From assembly GCF_006438825.1 (NCBI RefSeq), contig NZ_RCZP01000023.1:1-64000 (forward strand): a stretch of 64,000 bases of DNA, read 5' to 3'. This document shows, piece after piece, positions 30,618-39,891 of the stretch. Position 1 is the stretch's first letter; every line of letters starts with the position of its first letter. The notes below the pieces were generated by a model. It was not told where the DNA came from, did no database searches, and saw only the letters and a list, made by a program, of their open reading frames with translations. The translations under genes and the position numbers were made by a program. This DNA is from Muricoccus nepalensis (GTDB lineage: Bacteria > Pseudomonadota > Alphaproteobacteria > Acetobacterales > Acetobacteraceae).

Positions 30618-31523
30618 TCAGCCGGCCTTGCGCAGCACCAGCGTCGTCCAGGGCCCGACGTCGAGCCGCCGCTCCAGCCGCAGCCCGCCGCGGCGGTGCG
30701 CCGCCAGGACCTGCCTCGCCTGGATGCCGAGCAGCCCCGCCAGGATGGCCGTGCCGCCGGGGCGGAGGTGCCGCGCCAGGTCGCGCGCCATGGCGCAGAG
30801 CGGGCGGGCCAGGATGTTCGCGAAGACAAGGTCGTAGGCGCCGCGCGCGACGGCGGGCGAGGTCCAGCCATCGGCCAGGACCGCGCGGACGGTCGGCTTC
30901 AGCCCGTTCATGGCCGCGTTCTGGTTGGCCACCCTGACCGACCAGGGCTCGATGTCCGTCGCCAGCACCCGGCGGTGCAGGGCGCGCGACGCCGCCATGG
31001 CGAGGATGCCCGAGCCGGCGCCGAGGTCGAGCGCCCGCAGCCGGTCCTTCGGCAGGGGCCGCATCCGGCGCGAGACCGCCTCGAAGGCGATGAGGCAGCC
31101 GCGGGTGGAGGCGTGCTCGCCCGACCCGAAGGCGAGGCCCGCGTCCAGCACCAGCACCGTGCGCCCGGGCACGCGGCGGGCCGGCAGGTGGGTGGGGCGG
31201 ATGAGGACGCGGCCGCCGATCTCCTGCTCCGGGAAGGCCTCGGCGGTGCGGGCGAGCCAGCCCTCGGCCTCCACGGGCGCCCGCTGCGGCGCGAGGTCGA
31301 AGCCGGTCATGAGCGAGGCCAGCGCGAGCGCCGCCGCCAGTTCGTCCTCCTTCGCGCCCTCCTCGCGCACGCCCTCGACCCGCCAGGTGTCGGTGGCCTC
31401 GTCGAGGAAGAGGGAGACGGTGCGGCAGGCGCGGGCGAGCGCCGCCTCCACGGCGGGGACGGCCTCCTCCGGCAGGCCGTCGATCCAGACGGATTCGAGG
31501 TTCTGCGCGTGGCGCCGCGACAT
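30618..31523 (-). CDS. prmA: Ribosomal protein L11 methyltransferase PrmA
   Basis: PrmA trimethylates ribosomal protein L11 using S-adenosylmethionine. The 301-residue product has the PrmA-specific block GLAFGSGEHASTRGCL (about 130-145). The SAM-binding motif LDLGAGSGILAMAA (about 165) and the catalytic-type motif VFANILARPL (about 228) follow. The N-terminal substrate-recruiting domain is divergent but present. It lies 25 nt downstream of uvrD on the same strand and is probably transcribed with it. Confidence 0.92.
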   Translation of the reverse strand: MSRRHAQNLESVWIDGLPEEAVPAVEAALARACRTVSLFLDEATDTWRVEGVREEGAKEDELAAALALASLMTGFDLAPQRAPVEAEGWLARTAEAFPEQEIGGRVLIRPTHLPARRVPGRTVLVLDAGLAFGSGEHASTRGCLIAFEAVSRRMRPLPKDRLRALDLGAGSGILAMAASRALHRRVLATDIEPWSVRVANQNAAMNGLKPTVRAVLADGWTSPAVARGAYDLVFANILARPLCAMARDLARHLRPGGTAILAGLLGIQARQVLAAHRRGGLRLERRLDVGPWTTLVLRKAG

Positions 31524-31548
31524 CAGGCGCGCCCCCTGTGGTGCGACA

Positions 31549-33795
31549 TCATGCCCTCTCCACGAAGCTGTCGAGGACGCGCTTCTGGCCCGCCTTCTCG
31601 AAGTCCACCTCCAGCCGGTTGTCGTCCACCGCCGTGACCCGGCCGTAGCCGAACTTCTGGTGGAAGACGCGCTGGCCGACCTTCATCGCGTCGGCGCGGG
31701 CCGGGCGCTCCTTCACCTCCCAGGCGCCGGCCTCGATCACGCGCGGGCGCTGCGAGGAGAAGGGCGAGCCGCCGCTGAAGACCGAGGGCGCGTCCACCAT
31801 GCGCGCGCGCTGCGCGGCCCCGCCGCCCTCGCGCTCGATCTGGTCGGGCGGCAGGTCCTCGAGGAAGCGGGACGGGATGGCGGCGGACCAGTTGCCGTAG
31901 ATCCGCCGGTTCGCCGCGTGGGAGATGACCGCCATCTTCCGCGCGCGGGTGATGCCGACATAGGCGAGGCGCCGCTCCTCCTCGAGCGACTTCGTGCCGC
32001 CCTCGTCCAGCGCGCGCTGGTGGGGGAAGAGCCCCTCCTCCCAGCCCGGCAGGAAGACGAGGTCGAACTCCAGCCCCTTGGCCGCGTGCAGCGTCATCAG
32101 CGAGACGCGCGCGCCCTCCGCGTTCTCGTCGTTCTCCGTGACCAGGGCCACGTGCTCGAGGAAGCCCTCCAGCGTCGCGAACTCGCCGATGGCGCGCACC
32201 AGCTCCTTCAGGTTCTCGAGCCGCCCCGGCGCCTCCGCCGACTTGTCCTGCTTCCACATCTCCGTGTAGCCGGACTCGTCCAGCATGGTGGCGACCGCGA
32301 CGACGTGGCCGTCTCGCTGCATCAGCGCGCGCCAGCGGGAGAAGCCGTCGAAGAGCTCGCGCATGGCGGCGCGGGGCTTGGCGCGCATTGCCTCGGTGCG
32401 CGCCAGGCGCTCGGCGGCGATGGCGAGCGGGATGGACTGCTCGCGCGCGGCGACGTGCATGGACTGCAGCGCGCCGTCGCCGATGCCGCGCTTGGGCGTG
32501 TTCACGATGCGCTCGAAGGCGAGGTCGTCGCTCGGCTGGTGGAGGACGCGCATGTAGGCCATGGCGTCGCGGATCTCGGCGCGCTCGTAGAACTTCAGGC
32601 CGCCGACCACGCGGTAGGGGATGCCGAGCGTGATCAGCCGTTCCTCGAAGGAGCGCGTCTGGAAGCCGGCGCGAACCAGGATCGCGACCTCGGCGAGGGA
32701 GACGCCCTTCCTCTGGGCCTGCTCGATCCGCTCGCCGACCATGCGGGCCTCCTCCTCGGAGTCCCAGAGCGAGACGACGCGTACCTTCTCGCCCTCGGCG
32801 TCGTTGCGGCCGGATCGCAGCGTCTTGCCGAGCCGCCCCTCGTTCTTGCTGATGAGGTGCGAGGCGGCGGCGAGGATGGGGCGGGTGGAGCGGTAGTTGG
32901 ATTCCAGGCGCACGATCTTCGCGCCCGGGAAGTCCTTCTCGAAGCGGAGGATGTTCTCCACCTCCGCGCCGCGCCAGGAATAGATCGACTGGTCGTCGTC
33001 GCCGACGCAGCAGATGTTGCGGTGCTCCTGCGCGAGCAGCCGCAGCCAGAGGTACTGCACGCTGTTCGTGTCCTGGTACTCGTCCACCAGGATGTAGCGG
33101 AAGGCGCGGTGGTACTGGGCCAGCACGTTGGGCTGGGTGCGCAGGATCTCCACCATGTGCAGCATCAGGTCGCCGAAGTCGGCGGCATTGAGGTCGCGCA
33201 GCCGCGACTGGTAGGCCTCGTAGATCGCGCGCGCGCGGTTGTTGGCGTAGTCGCTGTCCTCGGCCGGCGAGACGCGGGCGGGCGGCAGGCCGCGGTCCTT
33301 CCAGCGCTGGATCACCGCCATCATCCCCTGGGCCGGCCAGCGCTTCATGTCGATGACGGCCGCGTCCATCACCTGCTTGAGCAGCCGCATCTGGTCGTCG
33401 GTGTCGAGGATGGTGAAGGAGGAGGTGAGGCCGACGTATTCCGCGTGGCGCCGCAGCATGCGCGCGCAGAGGGCGTGGAAGGTGCCGAGCCAGAGCCCCT
33501 CCGCCGGGCGGCCGAGGATGGCGGAGACGCGCTCCCGCATCTCCCGGGCCGCCTTGTTGGTGAAGGTCACCGCCAGCACCTGGTTCGGGAAGGCGCGGCG
33601 GGTCATCAGGATATGGGCGAAGCGGGTGGTCAGCACCCGCGTCTTGCCGGTGCCGGCGCCGGCCAGCACCAGCAGCGGCCCGTCCACGGTCTCCACGGCC
33701 TCGCGCTGCTCGGCGTTGAGCTTGGCCAGGTAGTCGTCCGTGGGGACGGCCAGGCCTTGGGGATTCGCTTGGGGGGGCTGGGCTGGTGGGAACAC
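31549..33795 (-). CDS. uvrD: ATP-dependent DNA helicase UvrD/PcrA type
   Basis: This superfamily 1A helicase acts in nucleotide excision and mismatch repair. The 748-residue product has the Q motif LNAEQREAV, Walker A GAGTGKT (about 46-52), TFTNKAAREM, the DEYQDTN box (about 240), GDDDQSIYSWRGA (about 264), and motifs IV-VI including SLMTLHAAKGLEFDLVFLPG (about 566). A Tudor-like C-terminal domain (KVGQRVFHQKFGYGRVTAVD) follows. Translation starts at a GTG 8 nt downstream of a CTATAG box without a Shine-Dalgarno sequence, so the mRNA is probably leaderless. Confidence 0.95.
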   Translation of the reverse strand: MFPPAQPPQANPQGLAVPTDDYLAKLNAEQREAVETVDGPLLVLAGAGTGKTRVLTTRFAHILMTRRAFPNQVLAVTFTNKAAREMRERVSAILGRPAEGLWLGTFHALCARMLRRHAEYVGLTSSFTILDTDDQMRLLKQVMDAAVIDMKRWPAQGMMAVIQRWKDRGLPPARVSPAEDSDYANNRARAIYEAYQSRLRDLNAADFGDLMLHMVEILRTQPNVLAQYHRAFRYILVDEYQDTNSVQYLWLRLLAQEHRNICCVGDDDQSIYSWRGAEVENILRFEKDFPGAKIVRLESNYRSTRPILAAASHLISKNEGRLGKTLRSGRNDAEGEKVRVVSLWDSEEEARMVGERIEQAQRKGVSLAEVAILVRAGFQTRSFEERLITLGIPYRVVGGLKFYERAEIRDAMAYMRVLHQPSDDLAFERIVNTPKRGIGDGALQSMHVAAREQSIPLAIAAERLARTEAMRAKPRAAMRELFDGFSRWRALMQRDGHVVAVATMLDESGYTEMWKQDKSAEAPGRLENLKELVRAIGEFATLEGFLEHVALVTENDENAEGARVSLMTLHAAKGLEFDLVFLPGWEEGLFPHQRALDEGGTKSLEEERRLAYVGITRARKMAVISHAANRRIYGNWSAAIPSRFLEDLPPDQIEREGGGAAQRARMVDAPSVFSGGSPFSSQRPRVIEAGAWEVKERPARADAMKVGQRVFHQKFGYGRVTAVDDNRLEVDFEKAGQKRVLDSFVERA

Positions 33796-33803
33796 GGGGG
33801 CGG

Positions 33804-33832
33804 CTATAGAACGGGATGCGAACCCGCGCCAA
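33804..33832 (-). promoter_or_regulatory. Predicted uvrD promoter, near-leaderless
   Basis: On the minus strand TTGGCG (33832-33827) is followed after exactly 17 nt by CTATAG (33809-33804). The GTG start of uvrD lies 8 nt further on. Both boxes and spacings match those before ligA. Confidence 0.5.
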
Positions 33833-33860
33833 CCACGATGACCGGACGGCGCCGCCGGGA

Positions 33861-34805
33861 ATGTGCCGATTGCCCATCCGCCCCCTCCTCGAATGGTCCG
33901 CCCGGCACGGGGGCGCGCTTCTGGCGGTGGGGATCTTCGCGGGGCTGCTGAGCCCGCCCGTCTCCGCCGCGCTGCGGGACGTGGTGACGCCCGTGGTCGC
34001 CTCCCTCATGACCCTCGTGCTGCTGCGGGTCGACCCGGCGCAGGTGCTGGCCTATCTCCGCCGCCCCCTGCTGGTGGTGGCCCTCCTCGCCTGGATCCTT
34101 CTCGCCTGCCCGGTCTTGGCCTTCGCCGTGGCCTGGGTGACGGGGATGGACGGGCCGCTCGGCGCCGCGCTCGTCATCATGGCCACCGGCTGCGCCGCCA
34201 CCTCCTCCCCCGCCTTCGCGCGGCTGGTGGGGCTGGACGGGGAGGTCTCGCTGGTGGTGGCGGTCCTCTCCACCCTGCTGGTGCCCTTCACCGCCCCGCC
34301 GCTGGCCCTCGGCCTGCTCGGGATCGACCTCGCGATCTCGATCGGCGCCCTGACCGGGCGCCTCGTGCTGGTGGTGGGGCTGCCCCTCCTCCTCTCCGTC
34401 ATCATCCGCCGGATCGTCCCCCCCGCGGCGCTGGAGCGCTGGGGGCGGGCGGTGGACGGGGCGGTGGTGCTGCTCGTGGTCCTCTACGGCTTCGGCATCA
34501 TGGACGGGGTGCTCGCCCGCCTCCTCGCCTCGCCGGGCTTCGTGCTGGGGGGCGTGGCGCTGGCCTTCGGGGGGTCCTTCGCGCTGAACGCCGCCACGGC
34601 GCTCGCCTTCCGCCCGGCGGGGCGGCGGGTCGCCCTCTCGGCGGGGCTGCTCTCGGGCAACCGGAACATGGCGCTCTACTTCGCCGTGCTGCCGGCGACG
34701 ACGGACCCGCGCATCCTTCTCTTCTTCGCCCTCTGCCAGTTCCCCCTGTTCCTCTCCCCCTTCTTGCTCCGCCCGGTCTACCGGCGCTTGCGGGCGGAGG
34801 CCTGA
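33861..34805 (+). CDS. SBF (bile acid:sodium symporter)-like membrane transporter
   Basis: The 314-residue product has about nine to ten membrane segments. It carries features of the SBF/ArsB-like BASS superfamily: MATGCAATSSPAFARLVGLDGE (about 106-127) and SAGLLSGNRNMALYFAVLP near the C-terminus, which resemble the two crossover regions. Its substrate cannot be inferred. The ATG at 33861 gives the most compact protein. An in-frame ATG at 33816 would add 15 polar residues and lies 6 nt after a CTATAG box, so it remains possible. Confidence 0.78.
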   Translation: MCRLPIRPLLEWSARHGGALLAVGIFAGLLSPPVSAALRDVVTPVVASLMTLVLLRVDPAQVLAYLRRPLLVVALLAWILLACPVLAFAVAWVTGMDGPLGAALVIMATGCAATSSPAFARLVGLDGEVSLVVAVLSTLLVPFTAPPLALGLLGIDLAISIGALTGRLVLVVGLPLLLSVIIRRIVPPAALERWGRAVDGAVVLLVVLYGFGIMDGVLARLLASPGFVLGGVALAFGGSFALNAATALAFRPAGRRVALSAGLLSGNRNMALYFAVLPATTDPRILLFFALCQFPLFLSPFLLRPVYRRLRAEA

Positions 34806-34814
34806 GGGGCGCGA

Positions 34815-35561
34815 TCAGCCGCCCAGCTTCGTCAGCACGAAGGCGGCGAGGAAGCCGAGGACGGTGATCAGCCCGGCGTAGTCGTGCGCGGTCTCGAAGG
34901 CCTCGGGGATCATCGTGTCGGCCAGCATGGCGAGGATCGCCCCGGCCGCGATCGCCGTGACGAAGGCGACCGCCCCCGCGCCCGCCCCGTCCATCAGCAG
35001 CGCGCCGAGCAGGGCCGAGAGGCCGGAGACGAGCGCGATGCCCGTCCAGACCCCGAAGACATAGGCCGCCCCGCGCCCGGCCTTGCGCATCCCCGCCGCG
35101 CTGGCGAGGCCTTCCGGCAGGTTGGACAGGAAGACGGCGGCGACGGCGACGAGGCTCACCCCCTCGCCCGCGAGGAGGCTGACGCCGATCACCACCGATT
35201 CCGGGATGCCGTCCAGCAGCGCGCCGACCGCGATGGCGGTGCCGCTGCCCCCCTCCTCCGCCTGCTGCGGGCCGGAGCGCTTGCGGTGGCGCGCCCCGTA
35301 GCGGGAAAGCGCGATGTTGGCGGCGGTATAGGCCACCGCCCCCGCGAGGAAGCCCGCCGCGGTCGGGCCGAAGCCGCCGCGGCGCTGCGCCTCGTCCATG
35401 AGGTCGAAGGAGAGGGCGGAGACGAGGACCCCGGCGCCGAAGGCCGTGATCGCCGCGATCCAGCGGCGGGGCAGGTCGGCGAACCAGGCCAGGGCCGCGC
35501 CGATGACGAGCGCCGCCCCGCTGAGGAGCCCCCAGAGCCCGGCCTGGACGTAGAGGGGCAT
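34815..35561 (-). CDS. ZIP-family divalent metal transporter
   Basis: The 248-residue inner-membrane protein has seven to eight hydrophobic segments. It has the two conserved ZIP metal-site helices, GALLDGIPESVVIGVSLL (about 112-129) and FLSNLPEGLASAAGM (about 143-157). ZIP proteins move zinc, iron or manganese into the cytoplasm. A short polar loop with RHRKRSGPQQAEEGG lies before the first site. It is 101 nt downstream of metF on the same strand, with a hairpin between them, so co-transcription is uncertain. Confidence 0.85.
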   Translation of the reverse strand: MPLYVQAGLWGLLSGAALVIGAALAWFADLPRRWIAAITAFGAGVLVSALSFDLMDEAQRRGGFGPTAAGFLAGAVAYTAANIALSRYGARHRKRSGPQQAEEGGSGTAIAVGALLDGIPESVVIGVSLLAGEGVSLVAVAAVFLSNLPEGLASAAGMRKAGRGAAYVFGVWTGIALVSGLSALLGALLMDGAGAGAVAFVTAIAAGAILAMLADTMIPEAFETAHDYAGLITVLGFLAAFVLTKLGG

Positions 35562-35638
35562 GCTGGCGCGCTCCGCGGGGGAGCCCTGGCAACGCGCCGG
35601 GGCCGCCGCGGTTCGCGCGGCCTCACGCCGCCTGGGGC

Positions 35639-35658
35639 GCCGGCGGGGTCACGCCGGC
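35639..35658 (-). terminator. Hairpin downstream of metF
   Basis: GCCGGCG (35639-35645) pairs with CGCCGGC (35652-35658) over a 6-nt loop, just beyond the metF stop on the minus strand. There is no T-tract. Confidence 0.35.
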
Positions 35659-35662
35659 TGGG

Positions 35663-36622
35663 TCACCCTTGGGGGCGGGCGCCCAGGATATGCGCGATGG
35701 CGTAGGTCAGGTCCGGGCGGTTCAGCGTGTAGAAGTGGAACTCGTCCACCCCGTTCGCCTGCAGCAGCCGCACCTGCTCGGCCGCGACCACGGCGGCGAC
35801 CATGCGGCGCGTCTCCGCGTCCTCGTCCAGCCCATCGAACAGCGTGCCCATCCAGTCCGGCACCCGGGCGCCGCACATGGCGGAGAACTTGGCGACCTGG
35901 GCAAAGTTCGACACCGGCAGGATGCCCGGCACGATCGGCACGGTGATCCCCGCCGCGTGCGCCCGGTCGATGAAGCGGAGGAAGGTGGGGGCGTCGAAGA
36001 AGTACTGGGTGATGGCGCGGGTGGCGCCCGCGTCGATCTTGCGCTTGAGGTTGTCGAGGTCGTCGTCCGGCGAGGAGGCCGTCGGGTGGACCTCCGGGTA
36101 GGCCGCCACCGAGATCTCGAAGTCCCCGATCCGCTTGAGCCCCGCCACGAGGTCGGCCGCGTAGGCGTAGCCGCCCGGGTGGGGCTCGTAGCCGTTGGCG
36201 CCGCTGGGCGCGTCGCCCCGGAGCGCCACGATGTGCCGCACGCCGGCCTCCCAGTAGTCCCGGGCCACCGCGTCCACCTCCTCCTTCGTCGCGCCGACGC
36301 AGGTGAGGTGGGCGGCCGGCGTCAGGCTCGACTCGCGGAGGATGCGGGTGACCGTCGCGTGGGTGCGCGCCTGGGTCGTGCCGCCCGCGCCGTAGGTGAC
36401 GGAGACGAAGCGCGGCGCCAGCGGCTCCAGCCGCTTCACGCAGGACCAGAGCTGGGCCTCCAGCGCCTCGGTCCGCGGCGGGAAGAACTCGAAGGAGAGC
36501 AGCGGCGCCGGCATGGCCGTCAGGGAGGGCAGCGCGTCCACGCGCGGCCCGCTCAGCCAGTTGCCGAGCGTCTTCGCCTCCGCCTGGGCCTGCTTCGGGG
36601 AGGGGGGCGACATCTCGTTCAT
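35663..36622 (-). CDS. metF: Methylenetetrahydrofolate reductase MetF
   Basis: MetF reduces 5,10-methylene-tetrahydrofolate to the 5-methyl form used in methionine synthesis. The 319-residue FAD-dependent TIM barrel has SFEFFPPRTEALEAQLW (about 43-59), FVSVTYGAGGTT (about 73), HLTCVGATKEEV (about 104), ALRGDAPSG (about 132) and ITQYFFDAPTFLRF (about 203). It starts with about 40 residues of variable sequence. An internal ATG at 36613 could be used instead. The gene is divergent from mlaA. I saw no SAM-type riboswitch in its leader. Confidence 0.95.
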   Translation of the reverse strand: MNEMSPPSPKQAQAEAKTLGNWLSGPRVDALPSLTAMPAPLLSFEFFPPRTEALEAQLWSCVKRLEPLAPRFVSVTYGAGGTTQARTHATVTRILRESSLTPAAHLTCVGATKEEVDAVARDYWEAGVRHIVALRGDAPSGANGYEPHPGGYAYAADLVAGLKRIGDFEISVAAYPEVHPTASSPDDDLDNLKRKIDAGATRAITQYFFDAPTFLRFIDRAHAAGITVPIVPGILPVSNFAQVAKFSAMCGARVPDWMGTLFDGLDEDAETRRMVAAVVAAEQVRLLQANGVDEFHFYTLNRPDLTYAIAHILGARPQG

Positions 36623-36792
36623 GCGGTGGTCCTAGAGCATCCCGGCGGCGGATCGAAGCGGCAAGTGGGGCCGGTCCGCCCCCGCGTCCAGCCGCCGCGG
36701 CCCGATGGCGTGCCCGGCGGCGCGCCGGATGGACGGTTCCCCGGCCCTGCCGCGGGTGCTAACACGGCGGGGACACCGGATTCCCATCGCCC

Positions 36793-37614
36793 ATGCGCCA
36801 CGCCCCCCTCCGCCGCCTCCTCCCGGCCGCCCTGGCCCTCGGGCTCGCGGGCGGCCTCCTCGCCGGCTGCGCCACCCTGCCGCCGCCCGACGACAAGGAC
36901 GCGCTGGAGGAGTTCCGCGCGAACAACGACCCGGCCGAACCCTTCAACCGCGCCATGTACGACGTCCACCAGGCGATCGACACGGCCGTGCTGCGGCCGG
37001 TGGCCGTCGCCTACCGCGCCGTGGTGCCGCCGCCGGTGCGGACCGGCGTCTCCAACGTGCTGAGCAACCTGCGCAGCCCGGTCATCCTGATGAACGACGC
37101 GCTGCAGGGCGAGACCGAGCGCTTCGGCATCACCCTCGGCCGCTTCATGATCAACTCCACCCTCGGCGTCGGCGGCATCTTCGACGTGGCGAGCCGCTTC
37201 GGCCTCGTGCCCCACACCGAGGACTTCGGCCAGACCTTCGCGGTCGCGGGCGTGGAGGAGGGTCCCTACCTCTTCATCCCCATCCTCGGCCCGAGCAACC
37301 CGCGCGACCTCGTGGGCTTCGCGGCCGGCATCGCGGCCGACCCCTTCAACTGGCTCACCTTCGGCAACCGCGACCTGCTGGACGCCCTCAGCTACGCCCG
37401 CGCCGGCGTGACCGTCGTCAGCACGCGGGAATCGCTCCTCGACACGCTCGACGACGTGCAGCGCACGAGCCTCGACCCCTACGCCACGCTTCGGAGCGCC
37501 TACCGCCAGCAGCGGGCGCGGGAGATCGCCAACACCGGCTCCGGCGCCGTCCCGGCGGCGCCCCAAGGGCTGGGCACCGGCCTGGGCAACACCACCGAGG
37601 GCGGGCAGCCCTAG
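36793..37614 (+). CDS. mlaA: Outer-membrane lipoprotein MlaA (VacJ)
   Basis: MlaA removes phospholipids from the outer leaflet of the outer membrane and passes them to MlaC. The 273-residue product has a lipoprotein signal ending in LLAGC (about Cys26). The MlaA family core follows: DPAEPFNRAMYDVH (about 47-60), LSNLRSPVILMNDALQG, and GRFMINSTLGVGGIFDVA (about 116-133). The C-terminal 35 residues are Gly/Ala-rich. mlaC follows after 224 nt, which supports a retrograde lipid-transport role. The MlaFED transporter genes are not in the window. Confidence 0.94.
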   Translation: MRHAPLRRLLPAALALGLAGGLLAGCATLPPPDDKDALEEFRANNDPAEPFNRAMYDVHQAIDTAVLRPVAVAYRAVVPPPVRTGVSNVLSNLRSPVILMNDALQGETERFGITLGRFMINSTLGVGGIFDVASRFGLVPHTEDFGQTFAVAGVEEGPYLFIPILGPSNPRDLVGFAAGIAADPFNWLTFGNRDLLDALSYARAGVTVVSTRESLLDTLDDVQRTSLDPYATLRSAYRQQRAREIANTGSGAVPAAPQGLGTGLGNTTEGGQP

Positions 37615-37838
37615 CCTCCCGCCGATGTGACCCCGGGCGGGCGGGGATGGCGCGGCGTGCGGGACGACCGCGGAAACCTGGGCGCGCCGGTCCGCGTCGT
37701 AGCACGGTTCGTTACCGTTGCGGCGGAACGCAACCGCCGCCCGGGCGTTGAGCCCCGGAACCCGTCCCCCCACCTGGGATCCGGCGGTCGACCCCGTGCC
37801 GGCCCCTGGCGCACAGACAGAACGAGACTTTCAAGCCG

Positions 37839-38465
37839 ATGACCGAACGACGCCCCCTCCTGGCCGCCGGCGCCGCCCTTCTGCTGGCGCGCGCCCGTCC
37901 GGCCGCCGCGCAGCCGGTGGACACGGCCCGGGCCGCGAGCTTCATCCAGGCCACCGGGCGGGAGCTCGTGGCCGCCATCAACGGCGGCGGGGGGGTGACG
38001 CAGCGGCGCGACCAGGTGGCCGCCATCCTCCGCCGCGCGGTGGACGTGGAAGGGGTGGGCCGCTTCATCCTCGGCCGCTACTGGCGGGTCGCCACCCCCG
38101 AGGAGCAGGCGCAGTACATGCGGCTCTTCGAGGAAACCCTCATTCGCAACCTCTCGGCCCGCTTCGGCGAGTACCAGGGCGTGCGCTTCTCCCTCGGCCG
38201 CAGCCAGCAGCGGACCGAGGACGACGCGCTGGTGAACACCATCGTGGAGCGCCCCAACCTTGCCCCCTTCTCGCTCGACTGGCGGGTCGGCGAGGTCGGC
38301 GGGCAGCCGCGGGTGGTGGACGTCATCGCCGAGGGCACCTCGCTGCGCCTGACCACGCGGAGCGAGTACTCCGCCGTCATCAGCCGCAACGGCGGCCGGG
38401 TCGCGGCGCTGCTCGACGCCATGCGGAACCAGGTCGCGCAGCTCGCGGCGCGCGAGGGCCGCTAG
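37839..38465 (+). CDS. mlaC: Periplasmic phospholipid-binding protein MlaC
   Basis: MlaC ferries phospholipids between MlaA and the inner-membrane MlaFEDB complex. The 208-residue product has a signal peptide (LLAAGAALLLARARPAAAQ). The MlaC/Ttg2D fold follows, with VDVEGVGRFILGRYWRVATPEEQ (about 69-91, written in two parts in the family pattern) and LAPFSLDWRV (about 143). It lies 224 nt after mlaA in the same direction. An inverted repeat TGGTCAC-N6-GTGACCA starts 25 nt after its stop. Confidence 0.9.
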   Translation: MTERRPLLAAGAALLLARARPAAAQPVDTARAASFIQATGRELVAAINGGGGVTQRRDQVAAILRRAVDVEGVGRFILGRYWRVATPEEQAQYMRLFEETLIRNLSARFGEYQGVRFSLGRSQQRTEDDALVNTIVERPNLAPFSLDWRVGEVGGQPRVVDVIAEGTSLRLTTRSEYSAVISRNGGRVAALLDAMRNQVAQLAAREGR

Positions 38466-38489
38466 CCGGCCCGGCCGTCCACCGGGGGC

Positions 38490-38509
38490 TGGTCACGAAA
38501 ATGTGACCA
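38490..38509. repeat. Perfect inverted repeat downstream of mlaC
   Basis: TGGTCAC (38490-38496) and GTGACCA (38503-38509) flank the AT-rich 6-nt centre GAAAAT. It may be a terminator for mlaC (TTTGG follows) or a regulator site for the next gene. Confidence 0.45.
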
Positions 38510-38692
38510 TTTGGCATCACCTGCCCCGAACCCGTCGCGAGGGGTGCCGGGGCGGTTCTGTTTCGATGGACGCACGAGGCGCGCCGACTACCATCGGGTC
38601 CAGTCTGAAGGACCCTCCGCGATGCCGTCCCGACCGCCCCGCGACGACGCCAACACGCCGGCTGGCCCTGCCGCGAGCGGTTTGGCGCGGCC

Positions 38693-39888
38693 GTGAAGCT
38701 CCAGGGACGGCGTCTCGCCGCGGACCGCTCGATCGGCCGCTCCTCCAGCCTCACGGCCGTGGTGGAACGCCCGGACCGTCGCCTCGGCTTCCGCGCCCGG
38801 CTCCGCGCCTACGCGGCGCGGCCGGGCTTCCGCCAGTCGATCCTGCGCGCCGCGTTCTCTCTCCTGAGGGAGCGGGTGCGGGCCGCGCGGGTGGACCTCC
38901 GCACGCGGCTGGACCGGTCGGCCCCCATCCGGTCCTTCCGGACCGGCGAGGTGCCGCTGGAGCGCGCGCGGAGCCTCGCGGTCTTCATCCACTACGCCCC
39001 CGTGCCGGCCGTCAGCCGCATGGTGCTCGAGCAGGTCCGGGCGCTGCGCGAGGAGGGCTTCGCCGTCGTCTTCGTCTCCATGGCGCCCTCCCTGCCGGCG
39101 GCCGACCTCGCGCGCCTCGGGCCGCTCTGCGGCGCCATCGTCGAGCGGCGGAACCACGGCCTCGACTTCGGCGCCTGGCACGACGTGCTTCCCCTCGCCC
39201 TCGCCCGCGCGCCGGAGGCAACCGAGCTGCTGCTGGCCAATGACAGCCTCTGCGGCCCCTTCCGGCCCCTTCGCCCCGCCCTCTCGGCCATGCGCGCGGC
39301 GCCGGAGGGCCTCTACGGGCTGACCGAGAACCTCGCACCGTCCCCGCACCTGCAGTCCTACTTCCTGCTCGCCACCGGGCGACGCGCGGTCGACGACGTC
39401 GCGGCCTTCCTCGCCGCCCACCGCGTCACCGCCAACAAGCGCCGCACCATCCGGGAGGGCGAGGTGCGGCTGAGCGGATGGATGCGCGGGCGCGGCCACG
39501 CCGTCGCGGCCTGGTGCGGCTACGAGCGCGCGGAGGCCGCGGCGCTGCGCCGCGCCGCCGCGCGCCGCCGGGTGCGCGCGCTCTACCCACACCTCTTCGC
39601 CGGCCTCGGCCGGACGACGCGGCGGGCATGCGCGAGGCGCTGCGCAAGCGCCCGCTCAACAGCACGCATCTCTTCTGGCGGGAGCTCGTCGAGGAGCTCG
39701 GCTTTCCCTTCGTCAAGACCGACCTGCTGCTGCGCAACCCGCTCGGCGTCGCCGACGATCTCGCCTGGCGCCCGCTGCTCGGCGGGGATGCGGAGGCGAT
39801 CGCCCTGGTGGAGGAGCACCTCGCCATCCTCGGCGGCACCCTGCCCGCGGCGACGGAGGCCGGCGCGGCGCGCGCGCTCGCGGCCTGA
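38693..39888 (+). pseudogene. RgpF-like rhamnan/glycan synthesis protein, frameshifted
   Basis: The frame from the GTG at 38693 encodes an RgpF-family protein (LAVFIHYAP, NHGLDFGAWHDVLPLA, LLLANDSLCGPFRPL, LQSYFLLATGRRAV) up to FAGLG near residue 306. It then turns into an Arg/Ser-rich nonsense tail running to 39895. The family C-terminus continues in the next frame: PDDAAGMREALRKRPLNST, then HLFWRELVEELGFPF, ending at the TGA at 39888. One missing C in the CC run at about 39610-39611 explains the break. RgpF proteins act in rhamnose-rich polysaccharide synthesis. The break is either a real mutation or a sequencing error. Confidence 0.75.
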
Positions 39889-39891
39889 GGG

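Noticed and set aside
36623-36792. SAM-type riboswitch upstream of metF
   Set aside because: No recognisable SAM-II or related core was found on the minus strand of this leader, only GC-rich stretches.
37720-37760. GCGGCGG/CCGCCGC stem in the mlaA-mlaC gap
   Set aside because: A 7-bp stem with a 7-nt loop is expected often by chance at this GC content, and there is no T-tract or other support.
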